Numbered from the stretch's first letter, positions 52,341 through 62,544 are shown. The stretch: 64,000 nt of DNA from Palaemon carinicauda (GCF_036898095.1 NC_090746.1:50034096-50098095); one strand, 5' to 3'. The notes: generated by a model from the letters alone, not told the origin. A program made the numbers and translations.

Positions 52341-53372
52341 CACGCCTGGAGACTATCCAGCATCTCTTCAAAGAGAGAGGATTTTCGCAACAAGTTGCGA
52401 ACAGGATGTCTGGACACCTGCGCAAGTCATCCGCAGGGGTCTACCAGGCGAAGTGGCGAGTTTTCTGTGGTTGGTGTCGTGGAAGGGGTATCTCTCCACT
52501 CGATGCCACTATTCCAGCAATAGCGGAGTTCCTCGTATATTTGCGGGAGGAAATGCGCCTTTCAGTCTCAGCAGTGAAAGGCTATCTCTCAGCCTTAAGT
52601 CTTTCCTTCAGGCTCAAAGGAATGGACATTTCTTCCTCGCTGGAACTTTCTCTTCTCATACGAAGCTATGAACTTACCTGCCCTCAGTCGGAACGTGGTT
52701 CGAGTTCTCAGGTCTCTAAAGAGACCTCCCTACGAACCATTACGCCAGGCTTCAGATCGCCACCTTACTTGGAAGACGGTGTTCCTGCTAGCTTTGGCCT
52801 CGGCCAAGCGAGTCAGCGAACTACATGGTCTCTCATACGACATCGCCCATTCAAGGGGATGGGGGGAGGTAACGTTCAGGTTCGTCCCTGAGTTTGTTGC
52901 CAAGACTCAGAACCCGGGAGTGCCGGACCCTCGGATCAACTCTTTCCAGGTTTCGAGTCTCCGTTCTGTAACAGATGACCCAGACCATCTCCTACTTTGC
53001 CCAGTAAGGAGTCTGAGGTTGTATCTTAAGAGAACAGCTGCAGTTCGTCCCCAGGTTCAAGCCTTGTTCATGAGCACTGGGAAAACGAAGAGAAGTGTCA
53101 CCAGGCATACCATCTCAGCCTGGATTCATAAGGTAATACACCTGGCCTTGAATCCTGACCCTTCTCCGTCACGTTGCCCTAGAGCGCATGATGTCAGGGG
53201 CATAGCTACGTCCCTGGCCTTCAAGAAGAATTATGCAGTGACGCAGGTCCTGCAAGCTGGGGTGTGGAAGCGTCAGACCACCTTCACAGCCCACTACCTG
53301 CAAGACGTGACCCACAGGAGGGTCGATACGTTTTCTATCGGCCCTGTGGTGGCTGCACAACAGCTGGTCTAA
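52341..53372 (+). pseudogene. DIRS F tyrosine recombinase
   Basis: The N-terminal part (open 52406-52891) and the catalytic part (open 52668-53372) are in different frames and meet through one frameshift around 52660. Catalytic residues are present: AKRVSEL near 52806, AHDVRGIA near 53185 and Tyr in TAHYLQDV near 53295. It needs only that one frameshift to explain its inactivity and ends with GPVVAAQQLV. Confidence 0.85.
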
Positions 53373-53845
53373 ACCTCAGGCTACTTAATGGACAAGTAGC
53401 AGAAGGTTGAGGGCATTGTTACCCGGTTTTAGTCTGCATGAATGAAAAAGTATGTCTGGCCCTTATTCTTTTCTTCATCCTCTCCTCCCTTGGAGAAAGC
53501 AGCCTCCTGGGTTCTCTGCACAGCTGACCTCAAACCACTGCAGGTAAACCATGCTTCCTTGTGCTCCTAGTATTAAATGTAATACTGTCATGTCCCCATA
53601 CCCTGACGATGTGGTATTGGGAGAGTCCTAGCCTAAATTTCCATCTGAGGAGCTCCAGGTCAACTTCCTAGGACGAGTCACTTTTCACCTTCGCACACAC
53701 CTTACGTAGGCCGCAGCAGTTCCACAGCTGCTAGTGAGGAGCAGAGATTCCCCTATTGTCTGAGTACGTAGACACTCGAATATGGAATCCCCGGGCAAGC
53801 CAAAGCCAGTATGGCCGGGACTTACCACCCTTCCTAAGGGTTAAG
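53373..53845 (+). other. DIRS F conserved 3' non-coding block
   Basis: Almost identical to 2818-3289 of copy A, and recognisably the same in C and D. No reading frame. Confidence 0.6.
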
Positions 53846-54311
53846 TCACCCCATGTAAATAGCGTGGTTTGTATTTCAGTTACGGAACAAATGACAAATT
53901 CGTAGATACAGTGAGCCCTCGTTTATCGCGGTAGATAGGTTCCAGACCCGACCGCGATAGGTGAAAATCCGCGAAGTAGGGACACCATATTTACGTATTT
54001 ATTTAACATGTATATTCAGACTTTTAAAACCTTCCCTTGTACAAACCTTAGCTATTTACACATATTTACCCGCCAGCCCTGTCCCCCGGGATAAGTCCTA
54101 CCTCTAATTAAAGTGAAGCACACACTGTGTGTGTGAGGGGGGAGGGGTAGCAAGCTACCCCTCCCTACCCCCCTGCTAACTAGCGGAGGGGTAGTAAACC
54201 CTCGTTAAAATTCTTATGGCTCGTCATTTCATCTACGCCGAAGTAATTATCCCATGTAAATAGCTAAGGTTTGTATAGTTAGGAAAAATACAAATTATCT
54301 ACGAATTTGTC
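53846..54311 (+). repeat. DIRS F internal complementary region (interrupted) and right terminal repeat
   Basis: The left half of the fused-end segment (ttacggaacaaatgacaaat) is at 53880-53900. The second half is interrupted by a 131-base foreign insert (53909-54039) and about 20 bases are lost compared with copy A. The right terminal repeat with its hairpins follows (near 54144-54187) and ends near 54311. Confidence 0.85.
53909..54039. mobile_element. Truncated DNA-transposon-like insert in DIRS F internal complementary region
   Basis: The insert starts ta-CAGTGAGCCCTCGTTTATCG, a terminal sequence type I associate with TA-targeting Tc1/mariner-like or MITE families. It contains an internal palindrome (tatcgcggt and accgcgata) and is bounded by TA at both sides. 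The right side does not mirror the left, so it is probably truncated. Copy A shows the uninterrupted site. The family assignment is from memory. Confidence 0.6.
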
Positions 54312-55160
54312 ATATTTCATATATAAACTATAAAAACTGGGTTTCAGTATTCTCAAAAAAGTGCTCGATTGTAGTTATTATTACAGTACAGTACTGTATT
54401 GAGTTGTTTTACTGCCGTATAACAGTTGGGAAGGTATAGAGCACAATTATGTATTCTAGTTTGCTACCTACCTATATTCCCCACACAATACATGCAAGTT
54501 CCCCTGAAGTTACCAAGAGTTAAAATTCAGTTGCAAGTCTGTAACCTTTGTTCTTGGCTCTATCAGCCTATGTATATGAATGCCAATTGTATAGGCAACT
54601 ACTTGAGTCACCCTTTCCCTTTTCATGTGCTTGACAGACACTTAACATTTATGGATGGTGAAAGGTTCACTGCCTGTAGGTTTCCATTAACAAACGTCCA
54701 TCGTAAGGAATAAGTCTGTTATATAAAATATCTTTTGAAGGTTTTATTAGGATCAGAAATGAATGCAGATTTTCTAAGGAAGATTTTACTTAGATATATA
54801 ATGTTGAAGCCTTCAGTGCAACTTGCATGTATCCTAAATATTCAAACCTGAAATTTTTTTTATCATAATTTGGCCTCAAACTAATGCTGCACTGTCCCTG
54901 TGTTTATAAGAAATTTTTGAGTCTGAAGGCAGGTGAGTTAGTAATATCATTGCTGGCCTCTACTGAGCTACCCATTTTGTTAGTACTGTATAGATGGATA
55001 AATAATTTAAATAATTGTGATGAGCAAATATTTACTGTTTTCACATCAAAGTCTCATGTACTGTATTGATGATTCACATTTTTGACAGTCATATATTGAT
55101 ATTCCTTTTCATTGTGATACAAAGATTTAAAGCAGCTCATTACCAACCTTTGTTTTACAG
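54312..55160. other. Intronic sequence before the second recognised TAF2 exon
   Basis: AT-rich intron. The first 30 bases seem to continue the interspersed repeat at 39622-39770. It ends with the tgttttacag acceptor. No other feature. Confidence 0.5.
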
Positions 55161-55324
55161 GGTTTCACGGAGCTAACCTTAATTCCCACGAAAGACAGTA
55201 TCAGATACATTTGGGTAAACTGCAAGCAATGTTGCATTTATCGAGTGACACTCAACGATACCCTTGAAGTTTCCTTTCAATATTTTGACCCATTACTGGA
55301 AGTATGTCCGCAAGACTCAAAACA
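55161..55324 (+). CDS. TAF2: TAF2, second recognised exon
   Basis: A 164-nt exon starts in phase 0 with GFTELTLIPTKDSIRYIWVN, followed by the CKQC-IYRVTLND segment and FQYFDPLLEVCPQDSK. This is a close match to the N-terminal aminopeptidase-like domain of animal TAF2. The acceptor is tgttttacag and the donor gtaagg (55325). The last codon is split (ca|g) and is completed by the first base of the next exon. Confidence 0.92.
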
Positions 55325-55604
55325 GTAAGGCATCAACTCTTTAGTTATCTTAACTTACGTGTCAGATTGATCTCAGTTGTACTGTAATATAAAAGTAAAT
55401 GATCTTAGTTTTTTTTTTATAGAACTAAACAATGATCAGGATATGCATTTATTGAATAGTTTTAGGAGAATCAAGTATTATTTTTTAATTTGCAAAATAA
55501 TTTTAGTAGTTGTATATCTTGATAAAGATCAGTTTTTTCTTAACATGTGAATACCCAAAGCCTTGATTTTACTTCTGGAGTAATTTAAACTTATGGTGTT
55601 TCAG

Positions 55605-55821
55605 GAGAAATTTAGAATATTTCAACAAATGCCATATGACTGGAATCACTTCTGTTGATCCTGAAATCGGACGAGGAGAGCTGGTGATTACGGTTCCATC
55701 AGAAGCGCAGCATATGATTCAAGAAGGAAAGCCATTAAGGGTTGGCCTAGAGTTTTCATTAGAAAAACCCCAATCTGGTCTCCACTTTGTGGTTCCAGGA
55801 ATAGATGGAACACTATCAGAG
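55605..55821 (+). CDS. TAF2: TAF2, third recognised exon
   Basis: A 217-nt exon lies after the acceptor ggtgtttcag. It starts (Q)RNLEYFNKCH, continues with TSVDPEIGRGELVITVPSE, and ends GLHFVVPGIDGTLSE before the donor gtgaga (55822). The G-x-LHFVVP segment is strongly conserved in TAF2. The frame is intact and leaves in phase 0. Confidence 0.92.
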
Positions 55822-56061
55822 GTGAGAAGATTGTTTTCACATTAGCTTATGTTAAAGGGCTCACCATTAGAGCCATTACAATTGATTGATCTAAATAACT
55901 ACTGTATCTGTAAATCATGCCCTTACTCCTTTTCCTAATCTCTCCTTAGTCTCATTTTTTTTCTTTTATAGAGAACTTTGCTAATGAAACAAGTATTACA
56001 AGTAAATCTTAGAGTCATGGAGTATTCTATTCTCACTTATTCTTTTATTTTTTATCATCAG

Positions 56062-56300
56062 AAAGCTGCTCATATGTTTACATATGGCCATGAAAACAGT
56101 GCTAGACTCTGGTTTCCCTGCATTGATACCTGGAGTGAAGTGTGTACCTGGAGATTGGAATTCACTGTGGATGACTTCATGACAGCTGTTAGCTGTGGAG
56201 ATCTGGTTGAAGTTGTGTATACTCAAGATATGCGTCGGAAAACATTCCATTACTCCTTGACGACTCCAACTTGTGCACCTAATATAGCTTTAGTTGTTGG
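56062..56300 (+). CDS. TAF2: TAF2, fourth recognised exon
   Basis: A 239-nt exon lies after the acceptor tttatcatcag. It reads [20 protein letters not shown], then the conserved W(S)[17 protein letters not shown] and [13 protein letters not shown] segments, and ends VVG with a phase-2 donor (gttagt at 56301). The x-FWFPC-type and LEFTVD motifs are hallmarks of TAF2. DIRS G begins about ten bases into the following intron. The gene continues beyond the window. Confidence 0.92.
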
Positions 56301-56317
56301 GTTAGTAAAGGGATTTT

Positions 56318-56640
56318 GACGAAGGAAAAATCTATTTCTGGGGAGAGACCTGTGGCGCCCGGTGAAAAGAGTCCTTCTTATATATCTTTTCCGATAAAAC
56401 CTTCCAATTATACCAGAGAAAGATAAAAGCATGGAATGCTGAGGTTACAACCCTCGCGCGAGCACCTTTTGGGTGTCGTGTATAAAGCAAAGGCGCGTGA
56501 AATCCACTATTCACAGGTTGTCTCCCATTTAGTTAATTCCTTCGTCAAAGGGATGGGCCGATACAAAGGCCCTAGTCAACCCCCAGCGCCACACCACCCA
56601 CGCCACGACGCGAGCGCCATCTGAACAACATCCTTCTGTA
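56318..56640 (-). repeat. DIRS G right inverted terminal repeat
   Basis: The inner part (56527-56640) is inverted relative to 63888-64000. The outer part (cgaaaaatctatttctgggg-like, from about 56320) is repeated as complement in the internal complementary region at 56700-56790. Confidence 0.85.
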
Positions 56641-56699
56641 TTGGCCATGATGGCTTGGAAAGGAAAGGGTGGGATCGTGTAAAATAAAGGGGAAGGGTT

Positions 56700-56790
56700 T
56701 CACCGGGCGCCACAGGTCTCCCCAGAAATAGATTTTTCGTTCGTCAAAATCCCTTTTCTGGGTCGACCTGTGGCGGCCGGTGAAAATGTA
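56700..56790 (-). repeat. DIRS G internal complementary region
   Basis: This contains the right-end sequence (caccgggcgccacaggtctc ... agatttttcg) fused to the presumed left-end sequence (ttcgtcaaaatccctttt ... acctgtggcggccggtg). That is the same fused-termini layout as copies A-F, although the sequences are unrelated. Confidence 0.82.
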
Positions 56791-57165
56791 CCAGAGAATG
56801 CCTTCCAAGCCCAACAATAACTACTAATTTAATAAGGGGAGAGAAACAACACCATGTAAAGAAAATCATACATAATTAAGGTAAGTAGGCATAAAACATA
56901 AACTAGCCACAGGGCATAGTGAGAGTAAGGTTAAACAAACATGATAACAGGGAAGCCTCCGAGTATCAGAGGAAAACATGCAACAAAACTGACATGGCTA
57001 AGAATATCCCAACCTTATAACAACGGTAAACAATAATAGTTACAATCATATTAACCTAATATGTAATAAACTTAGGGCTAACGAACCACCAAGGAAGCGG
57101 CGTCGTGGTGCGAGTGGCGGGTAGGAGGGAGAAGAGAAGAGATGGATGAAAGGAAGAACAAAAGA
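56791..57165 (-). other. DIRS G 3' non-coding stretch
   Basis: Non-coding sequence lies between the recombinase stop and the internal complementary region. No further feature was recognised. Confidence 0.5.
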
Positions 57166-58446
57166 TCACTGGGGAGAGATAAGGCTCCCCACTGCAACCG
57201 TTGGGTATTTAAGAGCCTGTAAGTTCTTTAGATAGTGGCGTTTGAAGACCATAGGAGATTTCCAACCCGTGTACTTTTTAAGGTCATCAAAGTCCATATT
57301 CTGGAAATAGTTGATGGAGGTAGCTACCGACCGGATATCATGAGCATGGGGAAATGATCCCGGATTGGCTTGTTTAATGAAGTATAGGATCTGTTGCCTA
57401 ATGCCACGTATGGAAATGGTACCTCCTTGTTCTCTGATAAACAAGGGGCCAGACGATCGGGTAGCAGTCCTGGCTAAAAAGGCCCTGAGAGTGGTGACCG
57501 GACATAGAGAAGTATCTTGGAGAAGAGGAATAATCTTCCAAGGGGACCACCTATTTTGGGGGTCCTCGTTCTTAGCTAGGAACGCCCTGTCTGGTGAAAG
57601 AAGTACCTCACCTGAAGGGAGGAAATCCATGTTCTCTGAGTTTTGTGAGAGAGCTGCTAGTTCTGAGATTCTGGAACCCGAGGCCAAAGCTGTTAGAAAT
57701 AAAGTCTTCCTAAGAAGAGTGATATAGGAGCAGGATTCGTTGTCCGTGTCGGAGGCCAGTTTGAGGACATCATTTAGAGACCAAGAGACCTTTTGAGGAC
57801 GAACCGACGGTCAAAGCCTAGCATATGCTTTTGGAATAGATGAGAAATAAGACTCCGCCAGGTTAATGTTAAACCCAACCAGGAAGACTTTCCTCAGAGC
57901 TGACTTAATGGTGGTTATAGTGCTAGCTGCTAGGCCTTTGTCAAATATGGACCTAAAGAAGGAGATGGCTAAATTAGGAGTCATAACCGAATGGTCTGAA
58001 GTCCTTAAGAAATCCGCTAGTTTCTTAACCGCCGAATCATATTGGCGAATCGTAGAGTCCCTTTTGTCTGATTCTATAAAGAGGACATTATCTGGGTCGA
58101 TGTTTGCGTCCCTACGCGCCGCAAACTTCATGAAATCCACAAAGTTAGGGTTTTGGCTATCCTTGAGGAATCTGACACAGTCCGAGTTTGGACCACCTGG
58201 GTCAGTTTGGGGAATGGGATCCGGAAGGGACGGAGTTTCAACTCGAGGAGGAGAGGAAACCAACTGCTCTTTGGCCAGTGAGGTGCCACTTAAGCTACTG
58301 CCCCGTTGAAGGAGCGGAGTTTGTGCAAGACTTTCAGTAGAAGATTCACTGGAGGGAATAAGTAGATCTTCTGCCAATGGTTCCAATCCAGGGTTAATGC
58401 GTCCATGGCATAAGCCTGAGGGTCCAGGTTCGGTGTCACATAACAT
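57166..58446 (-). pseudogene. DIRS G tyrosine recombinase, single TGA
   Basis: One frame runs from the ATG at 58446 to the stop at 57166 and is interrupted only by a TGA at 57811-57813 (between KAYARL and PSVRPQ). The catalytic set is present: GSRISEL (first Arg, near 57675), AHDIRSVAT (His-x-x-Arg, near 57340), and Tyr in FKRHYLKNL (near 57240). The N-terminal part overlaps the end of pol. Reading the TGA as a former Arg codon (CGA) by C-to-T change is the simplest explanation. Confidence 0.88.
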
Positions 58447-60074
58447 GGGAGTTTGTGATTGAGTCGGGTCGCGAATAGATCAACCTGGAGACCTGGAACC
58501 AGCCTGAGTATCCACCGGAAGGAGTGCATGTCCAGGGACCACTCCGATTCCAGTGGGCTCGTCCTGGATAGTGAGTCTGCTATCACATTCTGGACTCCTG
58601 CTAGGTGAGTTGCTGACAGGAACCAGTCTTTGTCGGCTGCCAAGGTGAAGATAGTGACCAGGATCTGATTCAGGTTGGGTGATTTGGACCCCCCCCTGTT
58701 GAGGCAGTGGACTACGGCCGTGCTGTCTGAGATTACTCTGATGTGGGTCGACCTCGGAGGGGAGATTCTCTTCAGGGTCAAGAACACCGCCATGGCTTCG
58801 AGAACATTGATATGGAACTGTCTCATGGCGGGTGACCAAGAGCCCTGAAACATCTGATGTTGGGAGTAACCCCCCCATCCACTCAGAGACGCGTCGGTAT
58901 GAATTGTCACTTGTGGAGAGGGGAACTGTAGAGGAACCGACTTGGAGAGGTTCCTCCGATCGGACTATGGTTGTAGTCTCATTTTCAAGACAGAAGGGAT
59001 CTTCGAGGTCTTGTCTCTTAAAGGTATTGTCGCTCTCTTTCTCCAAACTCGATTGATGTCTTTGAGTTGGCTTTTAATAGGAGATCGGTCAGTGAGGCAA
59101 ACTGGAGAAGGCCGAGGATTCGTTCTAAAGCTCTTCTGGACACCTGTTTGTGTTTGAGAAAGTTCCTGACCTTGGAAGCTATCTCCCTTACCTTCTTGGG
59201 AGGAAAGGAGAGCTTGTGCTTTGAGAGGTCCCAACGGATGCCTAACCATTCGAAGTGGCTTGATGGTTGTAGTCGGGACTTCCGGAGGTTGACTTGGAAG
59301 CCCAGTTTGGCGAGAAAATGGAGTACCTTCGACGTAGCTCTGTTGCATTCCTGGTGCGACTGGGCCCAAATGAGCCAATCGTCCAGATAGGCGACGATTT
59401 GTATCCCTTGGTGTCTGAGTTGCTCGAGCACCGTCTCCCCCAGTTTCGTGAATACCCTGGGGGCAATGCTGAGACCGAAGGGCATGACTGAATGCAAAGG
59501 CTCTCTTGCCGAGACGGAAGCCTAGGTAAGGAGAGAAGTTTCGAGCTACTGGGACATGATAATAGGCGTCGGTAAGATCGATAGAGGTGGTGACGGCCCC
59601 ACGGGGAAGTAAGGTCCGTACCTGAGAGATAGTCAGCATACGGAACTTGTCGCAAAGGATGTAAGAGTTGAGCTTCGACAAGTCCAGAACTACCCTCAAC
59701 GCCGACGAGTCTTTCTTCGGGACTGTAAACAGGCGGCCTTGGAATTTCAGGGATCGAACCCGCTTGATTGCTCTCTTCTTGAGTAACTCCGCGGTGTACT
59801 CTTCCAGGATGGGAGTGGGTCTCTGGAAGAAGGTCACTGGTGGAGGAGGGGATCCCTGTGACCATTTCCAACCCAAGCCCCTTGATATTATGCTGTGAGC
59901 CCATGGACTGAAGGTCCAATGGTCCCGGAAGTGATAAAGTCTCCCTCCTACCGGCATCACATCATTGGGAGGGAGTGAACTTAGGGCCCCTCCCTCCACG
60001 GGAACCCCTTGCTCTAGGCCCGCCGCGTTGGCGGAACTGTCCTCTACCTCTGAAACTCCCTCTTTGGTATCCAC
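58290..60074 (-). pseudogene. DIRS G pol (RT, RNase H, methyltransferase-like)
   Basis: The first block (60074 to about 59495) contains RVVLDLSKLN and TTSIDLTDAYYHVPV. After a frame change come MPFGLSIAPRVFTK and the catalytic YLDDW near 59380. A second disruption near 59000 precedes RNase H and the last segment (58910-58290: IHTDASLSGWGGY, SDSTAVVHCLNRGG, ADSLSRTSPLESEW). The methyltransferase-like part reads VDLFATRLNHKLPCY and YLFPPVN. The pol frame is +1 relative to the gag tail (59962-60378), as in copies B and F. Confidence 0.85.
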
Positions 60075-60378
60075 GAAAGGAACCGGAGGATTCGTAGGCA
60101 GGGTTGTATGCAGGTGAGGGCATCCAAGAGGGGTTGGGCTGTGTACCAGGGGGAGCAGCGAGGTAGACTACCTGCTGAGGAGGCGCCTGTTGTCGAGAAG
60201 TCGAGGCCGCGGAAGACTGTGGGGACGAGGTACCCCGGGCCGTCTTGTAAGGACTAAACCTCTGCTTCTTCTTGAAGAACGTGTGTCTCTGGGGTTCGAA
60301 CCTCTTTTTGGCTGAGAGACCCCACCTTACCTGCAAATTCTGGTTTGCCCTCGCTGCGTCCTGAAGAACCTTATCCAC
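59962..60378 (-). pseudogene. DIRS G gag C-terminal tail, Arg/Gly-rich
   Basis: This separate frame continues the gag protein after a stop at 60450 and a frameshift near 60400. It is rich in Gln/Ser/Pro and ends with RG repeats (RGQFRQRGGPRARGSRGGRG), a typical RNA-binding tail. The stop is at 59962-59964 and overlaps pol. Confidence 0.78.
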
Positions 60379-60449
60379 CTCGGTCTGAGGGTCTTACCCC
60401 AGCAGGAGGACGCTATCAGTCTGTTCGGCTCATGCCTGATGGTGGCCTC

Positions 60450-61916
60450 CTACAGAACGAACTTCCTGCAACTAACCCGAGCTGACCAGAAGTCATGGAG
60501 GTCTATTTGGTAGGAGAGCAGCTGGTTCTTTGTGGCGACTCTGAACAGCGTTTCCTCTGGGTAAAGAGATGCTAGGGACTCCATGGAGGTGATGGATTGG
60601 AGGGACCTAGCTAGTCTAGTACGGGTCTCGAACTCAGTTTTGAGAAGACTCTCTATTAATCTGGGAAGCTTCTCAGAGAAAAGAGTAGAGGCACAGTCCG
60701 GGTCTAGTTTCCCCACCGTGAAGGTAGAAGCCGCAGCGTCCCAGGCTGCCGAGGTACCCGGAATAAGCAAAGAGGTGGGGTCCGTCTCCTTGAGAGCCGG
60801 CATGGAAGAGCCTTCCTTGATGGCCTGTATAGTCAGCTCTGTGACTTTGTCTATGAGCGGCAAAGAGATGGAGGCCGCTGTCGTAAAAATAGTGTAGGCA
60901 CCTTTGTGTGGGGTGAGCTTGGAGTTAATACACCCCCACTCTGATAGTGTTCTGGCCCAGATAGCCTGGGCCTGCTCTTTTGGAAATATGACCGTTTCCT
61001 TCGGTACCTTGTCCATACGGACCAATGCATGTTCCTTTAATCGTACAAAACCATTGAACGGGAATGCTAGGCCCGGGGGATAGAACTCCAGGTCCTCTAG
61101 AGGGCGGGTGCCTATGCCCTCTAGAGTTAGGGAACCATCTACGAATGGAGCATGCAAGGCAAACCGCCAAGGATTGTATTTATCGAAGGGCGGCAGCTTC
61201 AATGCGTCTGGAGCAGAAGGGGGAGGAAACCGAGTTCTGGCGAGGATCAGAGTAGCCATCATATCCTTAATCTCTGTTATCGCACCAGAGTGATGTTGAA
61301 CTTGATCTCTGACCAATCCTTTGATCAGTTCGATGGGGAGGAGATCAGCCCAGGGTACCTGAAAGCCATCCGTTGGTTTTTTCTTGGATTTGGTAGACTT
61401 AGACTTCTTAGGAGTAGTGGTTTTACGAGGAGCAATATGAATATCAGGAGCTGTCGAGGGTCCGGGGACCGGTGACGTTGATACTGGCAAAGCTGAAGTC
61501 TTATAAGTTCGAAGTGGCTTCACCTTGGGTCGTACGGAGGCAGAGGGATCCCAAGGAGAAGCCTTAGAGTTATCAAAACCTAGAAAGGAAGAGGTAGGAG
61601 AGGGAGTAGGAGAGAAAAGGGTTTCCACCAACTCGGCACCACTTACCTGCTCGTCTCTGGGTTCTACGTCTATATCCAGACCCGCCACGTCCATCGGTAC
61701 GAGGGGTTCGTCCTCCACGGAAATGGTAGCCCTGACTTCTTCAATTAAGGGGGCAGCAAGGTCAGGGGAGACTGCAGCAGTAGTCGAGCCTGGGAAGAGG
61801 CGGGAGGCCATGTCCCCATCGAGGAGATAGGGTGCGCCAGACGGGGCATTCCTGCCGAAGCCCGACACCCACGGACGAAGAGTAGCCCTTGCTGAACGAA
61901 GAGAGATATCATCGGC
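60450..61916 (-). CDS. DIRS G ORF1, main exon
   Basis: The frame is open from the acceptor at 61917-61918 (aaatcttacag before GCC GAT GAT) to TAG 60450-60452. About 488 codons encode an acidic N-terminal part (VEDEPLVPMDVAGLDIDVEP), a Lys-rich patch (KKSKSTKSKKKPT near 61395) and a helical core (MMATLILARTRFP, then LIDKVTELTIQAIKEGSS). It has no recognisable enzyme motif and is gag-like by position. The TAG falls within the conserved C-terminal part, so the native protein was longer. Confidence 0.75.
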   Translation of the reverse strand, partial: ADDISLRSARATLRPWVSGFGRNAPSGAPYLLDGDMASRLFPGSTTAAVSPDLAAPLIEEVRATISVEDEPLVPMDVAGLDIDVEPRDEQVSGAELVETLFSPTPSPTSSFLGFDNSKASPWDPSASVRPKVKPLRTYKTSALPVSTSPVPGPSTAPDIHIAPRKTTTPKKSKSTKSKKKPTDGFQVPWADLLPIELIKGLVRDQVQHHSGAITEIKDMMATLILARTRFPPPSAPDALKLPPFDKYNPWRFALHAPFVDGSLTLEGIGTRPLEDLEFYPPGLAFPFNGFVRLKEHALVRMDKVPKETVIFPKEQAQAIWARTLSEWGCINSKLTPHKGAYTIFTTAASISLPLIDKVTELTIQAIKEGSSMPALKETDPTSLLIPGTSAAWDAAASTFTVGKLDPDCASTLFSEKLPRLIESLLKTEFETRTRLARSLQSITSMESLASLYPEETLFRVATKNQLLSYQIDLHDFWSARVSCRKFVL

Positions 61917-62045
61917 CTGTAAGATTTGCAGTGATTAGTGATGGAGGAGGGGGTTTGCTCTCCAAAATATACTGTGTATATCATATTCATGTCTATATTA
62001 GTGTCTGCCAACGAGAAATAAGGAACAAAGGGAAAACCCACTTAC
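61917..62045 (-). other. Intron inside DIRS G ORF1 (129 nt)
   Basis: On the minus strand the donor gtaagt (62045 downward) follows LLNDD and the acceptor ttacag precedes ADD. Removing it joins the zinc-module exon to the main exon in phase 0. Both sites are near consensus. Reading through instead meets stops. Confidence 0.7.
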
Positions 62046-62234
62046 ATCATCGTTCAGTAGAATTGACGACAGCTCGTAACAGAGCGAGCACAAATCCGGG
62101 AACCAGACCGGGTATTGGGCCTGTCCCGGCTCCTGGATAAAGGGAATGGAGCAGTGTGCATGAGACCGGCAGAGGTCATGCCCAACGGGGTCGTTGAACG
62201 AGGCAGGGCATCCTTCAGCAGTACAACGGGCCTT
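62046..62234 (-). CDS. DIRS G ORF1 upstream exon, divergent zinc module
   Basis: The exon is bounded by an acceptor (ctttcttttacag before AAG GCC CGT) and the donor at 62045. Length 189 nt, phase 0. It encodes KARCTAEGCPASF, VGHDLCRSHAHCS, then PDLCSLCYELSS. The ligands C-x4-C-x9-H-x2-C-x2-H-x2-C, then x20, then C-x2-C resemble the N-terminal module of copies B, E and F with altered spacing. A further upstream exon with the start codon is implied but was not identified. Confidence 0.7.
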
Positions 62235-62544
62235 CTGTAAAAGAAAGGAGACATGAGTCTGGTGTTTCTTGAAACTCTGATAAGGGGATAAAAAACCTAT
62301 TATTCTAGAGTTCCGGCACTCACTGAATTCCCTAAGCACCAATATTGCATTGACCTAACAACAGAATATTACTTTTAAGTTGATACCGCCCCATACCATT
62401 GTTGGCACTTTAATATTCAATTGTTTGTATATTTGTAATGCACCTAATGTCTGTTAATGACATAAGGATAAATAACTTAAAGCAATCCGCCGACCTCCAA
62501 GGGTCGGGGAAGCAGTGACATGCCCTTAGAATAAATATAAACAC

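Larger units (their letters stand above)
39771..54311 (+). mobile_element. DIRS copy F, split by a nested LINE
   Basis: The left terminal repeat starts at aatttgttcc (39771) and the right end is at gtcat near 54311. Removing the LINE (40155-46683 including one duplicated target) leaves a DIRS of about 8.0 kb. Gag, pol and recombinase are in order with moderate decay: a few TGAs and frameshifts. It is the best-preserved member of the A/C/D/F subfamily. It lies in the TAF2 intron in the same orientation. Confidence 0.9.
29263..55160 (+). other. TAF2 intron, about 25.9 kb, mostly retrotransposon
   Basis: The intron runs from the gtaagt donor at 29263 to the tgttttacag acceptor ending at 55160. 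Inside, in order, are DIRS E, an old DIRS remnant, a short interspersed repeat and DIRS F with its nested LINE. Together these account for more than 80 percent of its length. All of the recognised elements are in the same orientation as TAF2. Confidence 0.8.

Noticed and set aside
55978..56061. In-frame upstream extension of the fourth recognised TAF2 exon
   Set aside because: The conserved protein begins at the tttatcatcag acceptor; the extension does not match TAF2 and would break the phase-0 junction with the previous exon.
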